Below are positions 8,854 to 18,149 of a stretch of DNA of 18,692 bases, piece after piece; position 1 is the stretch's first letter, and every line of letters starts with the position of its first letter. The notes under the pieces are model-generated. The model had not been told where the DNA came from and searched no databases. It saw nothing but the letters and a program-made list of their open reading frames with translations. The position numbers and the translations under genes are program-made. The DNA comes from Tieghemiomyces parasiticus (taxonomy: Eukaryota; Kickxellomycota; Dimargaritomycetes; Dimargaritales; Dimargaritaceae), in NCBI GenBank assembly GCA_027575765.1, contig JANBPT010000934.1, forward strand, positions 1 through 18,692, written 5' to 3'.

Positions 8854-11362
8854 GAGGGTTTTGAAGGCGCTACACGGTGAGGCAGGGGGGAGAGACAGCA
8901 AAGTTAAAATTTATGTGGTACCCGTTTGATACCAACTATGATTGGCGACCCAACGAGGATGGGGGTAGTGTGCAGTCTGATTTAGCAATAAGTGGGTCGG
9001 TAAAGTGAAACGGGTTGTGATACTGTTTCAATGGTGGCGACTAGATCGTATAGCTTGCCCAACCAGCCTTCGTCATCGGCAGACTCTCGCTAGGAATATT
9101 AAGGGTGGCCGGCCCTATTATCCAATACCATCCCGTCTCGGGATTGGAACACCCCGCCCCAGGGAAAGCGCGGAATGTGGTTATGGGGGAGACGGGTTAG
9201 GGACTAGGGCCCTGGATTGTTACACAAGAGGACCTGGACAGCCCTTTGCCATTTTACCTTCCTCATTGGTTCAATGCTAGGATGCTGAGCCCTCTTCGTT
9301 TGCTAGGGATAGGCCCTATCTTGGTCCCCATTGTATTTAAGCGTCGTACTCAGACTTTAGTGATACTACAATGTCGGATATTCGCTAACAATAGACGGTG
9401 AGGATGGCGTCTGTCTACCAAGTCACTGGTAGTGGGCGTTTAGAGCCGTACTCCTTTTTAATGGCACCCGGGGAGAGGCTATTGCAAGCTGATTTTCAAG
9501 CGATACTAAAATGATACTGATTCGGATTCTGCATCGCAGCAGTAAACATTAAATAGTTGATCACCATACTGTCGAATAATAAGCAACCAGCCCCACCAGC
9601 CTGGATATCTTTAATATTTCGACGGTGGCGATGAAATCAAGGGGCCTCGCGGTGCTTTAACTGGTGGTGGTGAGAGTTCCAGGCATGGTTGACACGGGTT
9701 AATTAAACGATAGCTGGAGGAAATCACCTGGCTAAGCTATACTGCAGCCAGTGTCGAAGGTCAGCAATCCCGGGCCGATAAATAATCCTACCACTGGTGT
9801 GGGGGAGGGGTTAAACTACTCCGCCAGCCCAACCCAACACACTTACTTCGACTGGACTGACTTACCTAGTGGCGGCTCGGTCTCTTCACTCGGGTTGGGT
9901 GGGGGCAGCGTTGCTGCCCCTTCCTTGCTGAGAGAGGCCTCCTGACGTAGCCTCTTTAGGCCTACCTGAGGGTACTTCGATATTAAAAGCGAGTCGGCCC
10001 CGCACCCACTAGACCTGATCAGCTCGGAGTGTACTGGACCGCCTCTACTTGACTGGTCTCTAGTCCACTGCGCCCCTCGATTTACTCGATGCATAGCTTA
10101 CCAGCTCGGTTTCAATACCCGCACGGCGTTTAGTCCTACGATCGCCACACTAAGGCAAACAAGGAGAGCCTGGGAAATGATAAGGGGGATTAGGACAGAA
10201 CGATTAATCGCCAAGTAAAAGATGATGCAGTAGGAGGGTACGGGGGCGGGGACTGGCATCTGGTGGACCCATAAGGGCCCCGTCCAATTGGCAAAGGCGA
10301 CCAGGCCAACCAGTGCTGCTGATTCGCAGGCCCTTAAAGTGGGATGATTCAGATGGGTCTATACGGAGGGTTAGCCTGGCCCCTCGCCCATTCACCGCAT
10401 GTTACTCGCCAGTGTCCTGGTGTCAAACTCCCCAGGGGACGTTTTTAACCCACCACTGTCAAATAAGGCCGCACGCTGGAGCTTCGGATTTCGACGACTG
10501 GCCCCCTCCTCACTTCAGGGTTAACCACCGCGTGGCTTGGCTACTACCTAGCCTTATCGACTTACGGGCATTGGTCCGTCGCTTCGCCGTGAGGCGCGGA
10601 GATGCCGCACGGAGCGATGGGAGGGTCCGCGTCCGATGGGCTGATTCTAGCGTTGGCACTTGGGCGATAACGGATGGATCAGGCCACTACCCCTCCAACA
10701 CTCACGATTCGGTCGCCCAACTGATTTGGCTGAGGGGCGGGGCCGGATGAAACGGTGAGTCGGGCCAGTGAACGGTCCGGAGGAGGAGGCATGGGACGCT
10801 CCTAATTATCCACCCCGTCGGCCGTGGCGGCAGCTGGCGGGGCTTATTCTGATCGGCTTGGCGCTGGCTGGTGGCTACCCCTCCCCTCTGGCCATAGGCC
10901 GTGCGAGCGTTGCCCCCAGGCCGCCAGGGCCAAGCGCAGCCTATGGTGAGAAGGGCGGCTGATCTCGCAGATGGGCTGATAAACTGTTGCTGGCGACAGT
11001 GGCTGTGTCCGCCAGTTGCATGTGCCTGCCAAGTCATGGTTGCGGGGGGATGGCTCGACTCCCCTGGCAAGGGGTAGACCCAATCTAAGTGAGTGACATG
11101 CACTACGTGTACCCATTGTCATAAAGGCCATTCGGGACCCCCACGGCCTCCTCCCGGCCGCTCTGCGCGAGACGCCCGGGCCCGTCGTCTGGCACCCGCG
11201 GTCTAGAGGCCCGGTGGGCCGAGGCGGGACCTCGGTCAGCACGCCTCTGCCGCCGCTCCCTGGGCATTGTTCCTTGTTGGGGAGGAGTGCTAGGCAGGCC
11301 CAGCAGCGCTGCCCACACCCGGGGTGTTTTAATCACCTCATCCCGCTGGCGAACTGTGGCCG
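8854..11362. other. gene-poor region, no convincing gene
   Basis: About 2.5 kb lack any ORF I would defend. ORFs here are short, often lack ATG starts and overlap on both strands. A perfect 8-bp hairpin with a 3-base loop lies at 9902-9920 (GGGGCAGC/GCTGCCCC). The + strand stretch 9748-9945 follows a CTGCAG acceptor-like site and is Ser/Gly/Pro/Asn-rich, and a competing spliced ORF exists on the opposite strand (10094-9732). A 145-codon GTG-started frame at 10313-10750 is about what chance gives in this much GC-rich sequence. I looked for tRNA B-box and 5S rRNA patterns and saw none. Confidence 0.5.
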
Positions 11363-11379
11363 GCCAATAGCGCATTGGC
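11363..11379. promoter_or_regulatory. inverted pair of CCAAT boxes upstream of ACLY
   Basis: GCCAAT and ATTGGC flank a five-base AGCGC spacer, forming a compact inverted repeat. CCAAT is the binding core of the fungal HAP/CBC (NF-Y) complex. The pair lies about 600 bases before the ACLY start codon, and about 230 bases before a TATA-like TTTATTTAG at 11602-11610. The regulatory role is inference from motif and position. Confidence 0.35.
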
Positions 11380-11439
11380 TGCCCGGGGATGGGCCGCGCA
11401 TTGTCCTTGGCGGGAGAACAAGGTTGGGGGGTCTGAAGT

Positions 11440-11982
11440 CGGAAGCGTTGCCTAACCTCTCCGACTCACACACGCATACACTCGCCTCTCCTCTCCCGTC
11501 ACCCACTGGCCCGTGTATTGTGAGCGCTCTAGCACCCACCACGCCAGCCTCTACATGCGTGCCGATCCCTTTCCCCTTCCCCCCCGCCGATTTCAGCACC
11601 CTTTATTTAGAGTGCTTCCCGCGGCTTCGCCCGACCCGTCCATCCACAATCACTCCACTCGCCCACCCCGCGTTCCCATCCTGGCTGCCACTTGTATATC
11701 AGCTCCTGCCCACGGTCCTCCTCATCCCGATCGCCTTCTTCTTACTCATCCTAGCTCGGTCTTTTCTGTCTTGTTAGTGTCCCTCTCATCTTGTCCATCT
11801 ACGTATTCCCGACCGGCTCCTACCTCATCTCTTTGGTGTGGCCCTCTTAGTTTATATCTGTTACTCCGCGCGCTAACCCACCACCTTATTAGCGCCCCGC
11901 TCCGTTTACTGCATAGTTCGGGCTCCCCATCGTCCCGTACATACCCTTTATCACCCCTTTTCACACACACATATAGTCCACT
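11440..11982 (+). promoter_or_regulatory. ACLY: C/T-rich promoter and leader of ACLY
   Basis: This stretch is strongly pyrimidine-rich on the + strand, as is common upstream of highly expressed fungal genes. It contains a TATA-like TTTATTTAG (11602-11610) and a 3'-splice-like CTAAC (11873-11877) followed by CCACCACCTTATTAG. The ATG is preceded by CACACACATATAGTCCACT and followed by GCC, a reasonable initiation context. The transcription start cannot be set from sequence alone. Confidence 0.45.
11773..11892 (+). other. ACLY: possible 5' UTR intron of ACLY
   Basis: The acceptor side is good: branch CTAAC at 11873-11877 with an AG 15 bases later (11891-11892). The best donor I see upstream is GTTAGT at 11773-11778, giving 120 bases; GTATTC near 11803 is an alternative. 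It lies wholly upstream of the ATG, so no coding frame tests it. Confidence 0.25.
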
Positions 11983-14900
11983 ATGGCCGCCAAAGCCGTT
12001 CGTGAGTTTGATGGGAAGCACCTGCTGGCCCACTGGCTGCTGAGCTCGCCCTCTGTCTCCACCGAGGCCGACCACGCCACAAGCTTCCTGCCACCCACCA
12101 CCAAGCTGGCCCAGATCCAGGTCCAGAGCTCCGTCTCCTCTACCACCGAGGCCGATATCAACGCCGAGCTCCAGAAGACCTTCCGCGCCCTCGAGAGCGC
12201 CCACCCTTGGTTGCTCACCGACAAGCTGGTGGCCAAGCCCGACCAGCTCATCAAGCGCCGTGGTAAGAGCGGTCTGCTGCTGCTCAACGCCACCTGGGCT
12301 GACGTCCAGCAGTGGATCCTCAAGCATGCCGGCAAGCCCGTTACCATCGACGGTGTGACCGGCTTCCTGAAGACCTTCCTGGTCGAACCCTTCGTGCCCC
12401 ACCCCTCCTCCGCCGAGCACTACATTTGTATCCAGTCCGTGCGCGAGGGCGATGTGATCCTCTTCACCCACGAGGGCGGTATCGACGTTGGTGATGTTGA
12501 CGCTAAGGCTAAGCGCTTACTCCTCCCCGTCAACCAGGCCTTCCCCACCGCCGAGGCCATCACTGAGGCCCTGCTGGGCGACATCCACGGAGATGCCAAA
12601 CGCTCGGTGCTGACCAGCTTCATCACCCGCCTCTACTCCGTCTACGTCGATCTTCACTTCACCTACCTCGAGATCAACCCTCTGGTGGTGCTCGAGTCGG
12701 ACACTGCCGGCGTGCCCCCGCAGGTCTACTATCTCGATCTGGCCGCTAAGCTCGACCAGACCGCCGAGTTCGAGGCCGGCCCTAAATGGTCCATCGCTCG
12801 CGCCGGAACCCAGCTCCCCGGCGCTGGCCGTCAGAACCTTGACCAGGGCCCGCCCATGGACTTTCCCGCCCCTTTCGGCCGAGAACTGTCTCCCGAGGAG
12901 GCTTACATCGCCGAGCTTGATTCTAAGACCGGCGCCAGTCTTAAGCTGACCATCCTCAACCAGGAGGGCCGCATCTGGACCATGGTGGCTGGTGGTGGTG
13001 CCTCTGTCGTATACAGTGACGCCATTGCCGCTCACGGCTACGCCGCTGAGCTGGCCAACTACGGCGAGTACTCGGGAGCTCCCTCCGAGACTCAGACCTA
13101 CGAGTACGCCAAGACTATCCTGGACCTCATGACCCGCGGCGAGGCCCACCCCGAGGGCAAGATCCTCTTCATTGGTGGCGGTATCGCCAACTTCACCAAC
13201 GTGGCCACCACCTTCAAGGGAATCATCCGGGCCCTTAAGGAGTTCAAGCACAGCCTGATCCACCAGAACGTGCGCATCTTCATCCGTCGTGCCGGTCCCA
13301 ACTACCAGGAGGGCCTGCGCGCTATGCGCGAGCTGGGTGAGACCCTGGGCGTGGACATTAAGGTGTTTGGTCCCGAGACCCACATCACCGCCATCGTTCC
13401 CCTGGCCCTCAAGGGTACCAGCTCCGCCCTGGACGTCAATGCCCCCGCCCCCGTTGCCGCCTCCCTCACCTCGACCCCTAACCCGGCCGCCAATAACAGC
13501 GCCGCCAAGGCTGCCCCTGGTAGCCCCTCCGCCGCCGCTTCCCCGGCTCCGGAGCGCGCCGGCCAGTACTTCCCGCCCTCTGATCTGGCGGCCCCGGCTG
13601 ACAAGCCCTGGTACAGCCGCTTCTCGCACGAAACCCGCTCTTTCGTGTATGGCATGCAGCCCCGCGCCGTGCAGGGTATGCTCGATTTCGATTTCATCTG
13701 CAAGCGCTCCACTCCCTCGGTCGCCGCCATGGTGTACCCGTTTGGTGGCAACCACATGCAGAAGTTCTACTGGGGCACCCAGGAGATGTTGGTCCCCGTT
13801 TTCAAGACCCTGGCCAGCGCCATCGAGCAGTTCCCCGAGGTTGACACCGTAGTTAACTTCGCCAGTTGCCGTAGCGTGTACGACTCCACCATGGAGATGC
13901 TGGCCCATGCCCCGCAGATCCGTAACGTGGCCATCATCGCCGAGGGCGTCCCCGAGCGCCACGCCCGCCGCCTTCTTTTTGAGGCCGAGGCCAAGCAGGT
14001 GCTTATTATCGGTCCGGCCACCGTGGGCGGCATTAAGCCCGGCTGCTTCAAGATTGGTAACACCGGTGGTATGATGGATAACATTGTGTCGTCTAAGCTG
14101 TACCGCCCCGGCTCCGTCGCCTACGTGTCCAAGTCTGGTGGTATGTCCAACGAGCTGAACAACATCATCTCGCGTGCCACCAACGGCGTATACGAGGGTG
14201 TGGCTATTGGTGGTGACCGGTACCCCGGTAGCACCTTCATTGACCACCTGCTCCGCTACGAGGCCGACCCCAACTGCAAGATGCTGGTCCTGCTCGGTGA
14301 GGTTGGTGGGGTGGAGGAGTACAAGGTGGCTCAGGCCGTTCGTGATGGCCAGATCAAGAAGCCCGTCATCGCCTGGTGCATTGGTACCTGCGCCAAGATG
14401 TTCCAGACCGAGGTACAGTTCGGCCACGCCGGCGCCCTGGCCAACTCGGACAGCGAGACGGCCGACGCCAAGAACAACGCCCTGCGCGAGGCCGGCGTTA
14501 TCGTGCCCCCGACCTTCGAGGACATGCCCGCGGCTCTCGCCGAGGTGTACGCTAAGCTGGTCGCCAACGGTACTGTGGTCCCGCAGCCTGAGCCGGAGGC
14601 TCCCAAGATCCCCATCGACTACGCCTGGGCCCAGGAGCTCGGCCTGATCCGTAAACCCGCGTCCTTTGTGTCGACCATCTGCGACGATCGTGGTCAGGAG
14701 CTCCTGTACGCCGGTATGCGCATCAGCGACGTGTTCAAGGAGGAAATTGGCATCGGCGGTGTTCTCAGTCTGCTGTGGTTCAAGCGTCGCCTCCCCGGCT
14801 ACGCCTCCAAGTTCATCGAGATGGTGCTCATGCTGACCGCTGACCACGGTCCGGCCGTGTCAGGTGCGCACAACACCATTGTGACGTCGCGTGCCGGTAA

Positions 14901-15495
14901 GGACCTCGTGTCCTCGCTGTGCTCGGGTCTCCTGACCATCGGCGACCGTTTTGGCGGTGCCCTCGATGGTGCGGCGGCCATGTTCTCCAACGCCTATGAC
15001 CAGTCGCTCACTCCGCGCGAGTTTGTGGACACGATGCGTCGCCAGAACAAGCTGATTCTCGGTATCGGTCACAAGATCAAGTCTCGCAACAACCCTGATC
15101 TCCGCGTCTCCATCATCAAGGAGTTTGCCAAGCGCCACTTCCCTGCCACCCCGATCCTCGACTACGCCCTTGCCGTCGAACAGATCACCACGTCCAAGAA
15201 GGACAACCTGATCCTCAACGTGGATGGTGCTATTGCCGTCCTCTTTGTCGATCTGGTCCGCCACTCTGGTGCCTTCTCCCGCGAGGAGGCCGACGAGTAC
15301 AGCCGGATCGGTACCCTCAACGGCCTGTTTGTGCTCGGCCGTTCCATCGGCTTCATTGGTCACTACCTCGACCAGAAGCGTCTCAAGCAGGGTCTGTACC
15401 GTCACCCTTGGGACGATATCTCGTACCTCATTCCGGAATCCGCTGGTCAGTCTCAGCGTACGTTTGTCGGGGCCAACAAGGTTGCCGGCAAATAG
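11983..15495 (+). CDS. ACLY: ATP-citrate lyase (ATP-citrate synthase), single-chain form
   Basis: Makes acetyl-CoA and oxaloacetate from citrate, CoA and ATP in the cytosol, feeding lipid and sterol synthesis and acetylation. This intronless ORF of 1170 residues aligns end to end with the animal enzyme (about 1100), from [15 protein letters not shown] to the C-terminal [13 protein letters not shown]. Order: ATP-grasp half ([11 protein letters not shown] near the start, YLEINPLVV), citrate-binding domain with N403, T405 and R436 equivalent to human N346, T348 and R379, an Ala/Pro/Ser-rich linker (about 484-545), the CoA-ligase part with the phosphorylated His815 in QFGHAGA (human H760), then the citrate-synthase-like domain with H955, H1030 and D1081 (human H900, H975, D1026). 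An extra 25-30 residues sit near 267-295. The active site is therefore complete. Leu TTA/CTA and Ser TCA are absent over most of the gene, a strong sign of high expression. Ascomycetes usually carry two separate subunits; a fused gene fits early-diverging fungi or Basidiomycota. Confidence 0.97.
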   Translation: MAAKAVREFDGKHLLAHWLLSSPSVSTEADHATSFLPPTTKLAQIQVQSSVSSTTEADINAELQKTFRALESAHPWLLTDKLVAKPDQLIKRRGKSGLLLLNATWADVQQWILKHAGKPVTIDGVTGFLKTFLVEPFVPHPSSAEHYICIQSVREGDVILFTHEGGIDVGDVDAKAKRLLLPVNQAFPTAEAITEALLGDIHGDAKRSVLTSFITRLYSVYVDLHFTYLEINPLVVLESDTAGVPPQVYYLDLAAKLDQTAEFEAGPKWSIARAGTQLPGAGRQNLDQGPPMDFPAPFGRELSPEEAYIAELDSKTGASLKLTILNQEGRIWTMVAGGGASVVYSDAIAAHGYAAELANYGEYSGAPSETQTYEYAKTILDLMTRGEAHPEGKILFIGGGIANFTNVATTFKGIIRALKEFKHSLIHQNVRIFIRRAGPNYQEGLRAMRELGETLGVDIKVFGPETHITAIVPLALKGTSSALDVNAPAPVAASLTSTPNPAANNSAAKAAPGSPSAAASPAPERAGQYFPPSDLAAPADKPWYSRFSHETRSFVYGMQPRAVQGMLDFDFICKRSTPSVAAMVYPFGGNHMQKFYWGTQEMLVPVFKTLASAIEQFPEVDTVVNFASCRSVYDSTMEMLAHAPQIRNVAIIAEGVPERHARRLLFEAEAKQVLIIGPATVGGIKPGCFKIGNTGGMMDNIVSSKLYRPGSVAYVSKSGGMSNELNNIISRATNGVYEGVAIGGDRYPGSTFIDHLLRYEADPNCKMLVLLGEVGGVEEYKVAQAVRDGQIKKPVIAWCIGTCAKMFQTEVQFGHAGALANSDSETADAKNNALREAGVIVPPTFEDMPAALAEVYAKLVANGTVVPQPEPEAPKIPIDYAWAQELGLIRKPASFVSTICDDRGQELLYAGMRISDVFKEEIGIGGVLSLLWFKRRLPGYASKFIEMVLMLTADHGPAVSGAHNTIVTSRAGKDLVSSLCSGLLTIGDRFGGALDGAAAMFSNAYDQSLTPREFVDTMRRQNKLILGIGHKIKSRNNPDLRVSIIKEFAKRHFPATPILDYALAVEQITTSKKDNLILNVDGAIAVLFVDLVRHSGAFSREEADEYSRIGTLNGLFVLGRSIGFIGHYLDQKRLKQGLYRHPWDDISYLIPESAGQSQRTFVGANKVAGK

Positions 15496-16359
15496 GGTGG
15501 TCTAGGTGTTTGCTTGAGCTTATTTCGTTCGTATACTCCTCACTTTTTTATTTCTTTACAAGCATCGCACCCCTGCGAGGTAGCTCTATTGGACCTTCAT
15601 CTGATGACGCTAATCCGTCGTCCTAAAACCATACATTTTTTTCGTAGCAGCAAAATAATTATCACATTCCAACATATATCATCATTAACGCTCGTAACTG
15701 GAGGTGAGTAGTTTATAGCTGGTCTCGGTGTATTAAGTCCATGGATGTATGTACAATTGGATTATCTTTGGTTGTTGTAGGAACCGTAATGTTGGCAGCA
15801 TACACTGGGCATGTCATTGCAGCTCCGTACTGGCCAAACGGGATCACTGCCTCATAGTCGCGACTTGATCATGGCTATTGGCTTGGGGGCTTCATTGATG
15901 TCCAATTTCGGCGTGGCAGCCTTAGAGCCGTAGGGCTGATGGGACTAAATGGGACAAATATTTTCATGGAGACTTATTTTAGATGGGTGGGTTGGGTTGA
16001 TAGAGAGAGGGGGGGGGGAAAGTCGATTTCCAGCCAGAGTGGGAGAGGAGGAAGGAGTCCTAAACGTGCAACCATAACGCCCCACGCGGCTGCAAAAAAC
16101 TGCGAGTGAAGGGAGGGAGGAGGAGTGGGGAAGAGAAAGCCTACGGTGGTGGTGTAGGGCACTGGACCAATTGGAACGAATAGTTTCAAGCTTTGTGTAG
16201 GCGACTACTGGACCTGGCCCAGCTACATCCTCGGGAACGTGCTTTCGATGCTCCAAGACATATTGCCCTGTCAACAGTTAGCCTTGAAACCTCCCTTTTA
16301 CTCTTCTACCCTTATTTTTGTCGGTGAAGAATTCAGACACCCACATATACATCTACAAG
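15496..16359. other. intergenic region between ACLY and RPL26
   Basis: This holds the 3' UTR of ACLY (T-rich, no perfect AATAAA; AAAATAAT near 15652 could serve) and the promoter of RPL26. An AG|GTGAGT donor-like site at 15704 pairs with a pyrimidine-tract acceptor TTGTTGTAG ending at 15780, defining a possible 77-base intron. A ten-G run lies at 16009-16018. The last 60 bases before RPL26 are C/T/A-rich with no evident TATA box. Confidence 0.5.
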
Positions 16360-17366
16360 ATGAAGTACAACACCCGTAAGTCTCGCCACCAACCCATGTC
16401 CCCCGATCCACCCCCCTCCGCGAGACCCATCCAATCGATCAGTGATGCACCGCCAGAGCCATCCATCCATCCGTCGGCCAGGTCGAGACGGCGCAAGATT
16501 ACCCAAAGGTTTATGAAAGCGTTACGAGGGGGGAGAGATGGAGAGAGATAGTATGCCTGATTCACCCTGAGCAGAAACCGAGCATCTCTACCCTCCCCCC
16601 ATCGTGGTCGCACTGAGAACTTTACCCCTCTTGGGAGGCGGCGAATCTGATCGAGCGACCGTCTTGTGATCATACGAATCGGCTTTCGGGAGGCTATGCC
16701 CGAATCTCTCGAACCTATCGCGCAGTGGTGGAGGTTCCTCGGGATTTCGGATGCCATAACTCGCGCCTACATGCTGGAGGGACGAATCGGGGATGGGAAA
16801 ACCCCGGCATCAAATATTTGGATGGGCTTTCTCGCTAACCTAGCGCATGCATACACTCGTAACGACCATACGAATCGCCCACCCCATTGCCTACCTCGTT
16901 GCTTACCCATCCACACACCCACTCACTTTTGCTTCACCCCCTCCCCCTCCCCTCGTCAGGCGTGTCTTCCTCTCGCCGCAAGAACCGCAAGGCTCACTTC
17001 ACGGCGACGCCTAGCGAGCGCCGCGTGATCATGTCGGCTGGTCTCTCGAAGGAGCTGCGTGCCAAGCACCACTTCCGTGCGATGCCCATCCACATGGACG
17101 ACGAGGTGATGGTTATCACTGGTTCGTACAAGGGCCGCGAGGGCCGCGTGGTGCGGGTGTCGCGTAAGAAGTACGTGATCCACATTGACCGCCTGGTGCG
17201 CGAGAAGGTCAACGGTGCCACCGCCCCCATTGGTATCCACCCCTCGAACGTGGTCATCACCAAGTTCAAGGTCGACAAGGACCGCAAGGCCCTGGTTGAG
17301 CGCAAGACTGCGGCTTACAAGGCCAAGTTCGGTGGTGCTGAGGAGGATGTCGAGATGAAGGAGTAA
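16360..17366 (+). CDS. RPL26: 60S ribosomal protein L26 (uL24), two exons
   Basis: Join of 16360-16375 and 16960-17366, 140 residues. Exon 1 encodes only MKYNT plus the first base of Arg6; exon 2 continues [20 protein letters not shown]. The fused start matches the eukaryotic L26 pattern (M-K-x-N, S-x-x-R-x-K-x-R-K-x-H/Y-F, LSKELR near 34-39). A KOW motif follows at about 52-78 ([19 protein letters not shown]), then the conserved [11 protein letters not shown] and DKDRK segments. L26 sits near the polypeptide exit tunnel of the large subunit and binds 5.8S/25S rRNA. The C-terminal tail is acidic (EEDVEMKE). Length equals the family norm. Codon use is strongly biased like ACLY. An intron right after the start codon is typical of fungal ribosomal protein genes. 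Confidence 0.96.
16376..16959 (+). other. RPL26: first intron of RPL26
   Basis: The donor is GTAAGT at 16376 and the acceptor TCGTCAG ends at 16959, with a tract of C and T before it. A CTCAC (16921-16925 area) is a plausible branch site; a perfect CTAAC at 16835-16839 is about 120 bases from the acceptor, rather far. At 584 bases it is much longer than the mms22 intron. It contains a possible hairpin, G6-AGAGATG (16528-16540) facing CATCTCT-(5)-C6 (16583-16600). No box C/D or H/ACA snoRNA could be established. Confidence 0.9.
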
Positions 17367-17596
17367 ATATCCAATGGGCGTTGTTGTTTTTGTAGTTTCC
17401 CCAATAATTTCTTCAATGATGAGGAAACGATCCTGCCGGTCTCTTGCCCCCCGCCCCACCGCCCTGCGTCGGAGTCCACCTTCCCCAAAAGCTCCCACTC
17501 TTCACACACTTCTCCCCCCCCCTCCGCTTCACTTGAGATTAAAACCACTTCCACATCCCATTACTTCTGATTCGCCACTGCTGCGAGATGTGGTGC

Positions 17597-17613
17597 ATAT
17601 ATATATATATATA
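17597..17613. repeat. AT dinucleotide microsatellite
   Basis: Seventeen bases of uninterrupted alternating A and T lie in the RPL26 3' flank. It is directly visible and likely length-variable. Confidence 0.95.
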
Positions 17614-18118
17614 CGTATTGGTATATACCGTTTGGCCTCACTTTCGCCCAGCCTCTGATGTGCGCCTGTACTCTCAGGGCAAGAGAAGGGGAGCCTCTGT
17701 TCCCGCCACCCACCCTATCTCTCCGCTGCTTCTATCTTGACGACTGGGATAGAGAGCCACCCACGGTTTACATGATTATAGAAGCCCGATATTGTAGTTT
17801 ACAGAACTACTATTAGGTCGGGGGGGGGACGTCAAGAGAGCTGATGATATTAATAATATACGTTTGCGTAGGAGGTTCCTGCGTCGGGAAAAGTAGCAGG
17901 CTCTCCGAATTTGGCCACTTCAAATTTATGTATCAGGGATTTGTTAACAGGTGCCATAGCGATGCCCACAGGCCTTGGCAAAATGGGCTACCAAGTCGTG
18001 TGACTACATTTCACGATAGACGGGGGGGGGGAGTGGGAGGGATAAGTACACTGGTTGGGTTTAATTTGCTGACTATATAGTCTACATGTCAATGGTATGA
18101 AGAAGAGAGGGAGGTGGA

Positions 18119-18130
18119 GGGGGGGGGGGG
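18119..18130. repeat. 12-base G homopolymer
   Basis: This is the longest of the G or C homopolymers in the window. It lies 19 bases beyond the stop of the minus-strand gene, at the end of a purine-rich stretch starting near 18098. Its exact length is prone to sequencing error. Confidence 0.9.
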
Positions 18131-18149
18131 CATTCCGCACATGAACCAC

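Larger units (their letters stand above)
17367..18149. other. convergent intergenic region between RPL26 and the last gene
   Basis: This is the tail-to-tail spacer between RPL26 (+) and the gene at 18150 (-). It holds a nine-C run (17514-17522), an AT repeat (17597-17613), G runs at 17820-17828, 18022-18031 and 18119-18130, and a stem-loop at 17785-17822 (CCCGA...GTAGTT, five-base loop, AACTAC...TCGGG). ORFs here are short and unconvincing. No AATAAA was seen. Confidence 0.55.

Noticed and set aside
9885..10060. TPP-riboswitch-like pieces: a hairpin, CTGAGA, then ACCC-(5)-ACCTGATC
   Set aside because: The spacing of ACCC to ACCTGATC and the CTGAGA match the aptamer core. However, the conserved TAAT-x-CC-x-GCG-x-AGG half that binds the pyrophosphate is absent after CTGATC, and no thiamine gene is adjacent. 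A covariance-model search of this interval would settle it; no hit is expected.
10313..10750. 145-codon + strand ORF in the gene-poor gap
   Set aside because: It begins with GTG, has no ATG-led family-like content, is Arg/Trp/Pro-rich like translated GC-rich spacer, and an ORF of this length is expected by chance in the gap.
12517..14847. A 776-codon ORF on the minus strand inside ACLY
   Set aside because: It is in register with the sense codons, so its stops would need sense TTA, CTA or TCA. Codon bias removes those from ACLY, leaving the antisense frame open. Its sequence is a Gly/Val/His/Leu-rich shadow with no family resemblance, and it ends exactly where the first TTA occurs (12517). 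The minus-strand ORF over RPL26 exon 2 (16956-17498) has the same cause.
15945..16274. 109-codon minus-strand ORF before RPL26
   Set aside because: It is low-complexity Ser/Pro/Leu from a purine-rich spacer with a G10 run, without recognisable motifs or a supported gene structure.
16440..16570. Possible C/D box snoRNA in the RPL26 intron (GTGATG near 16441, CTGA near 16567)
   Set aside because: Box C is imperfect, the boxes are about 120 bases apart and no terminal stem brings them together.
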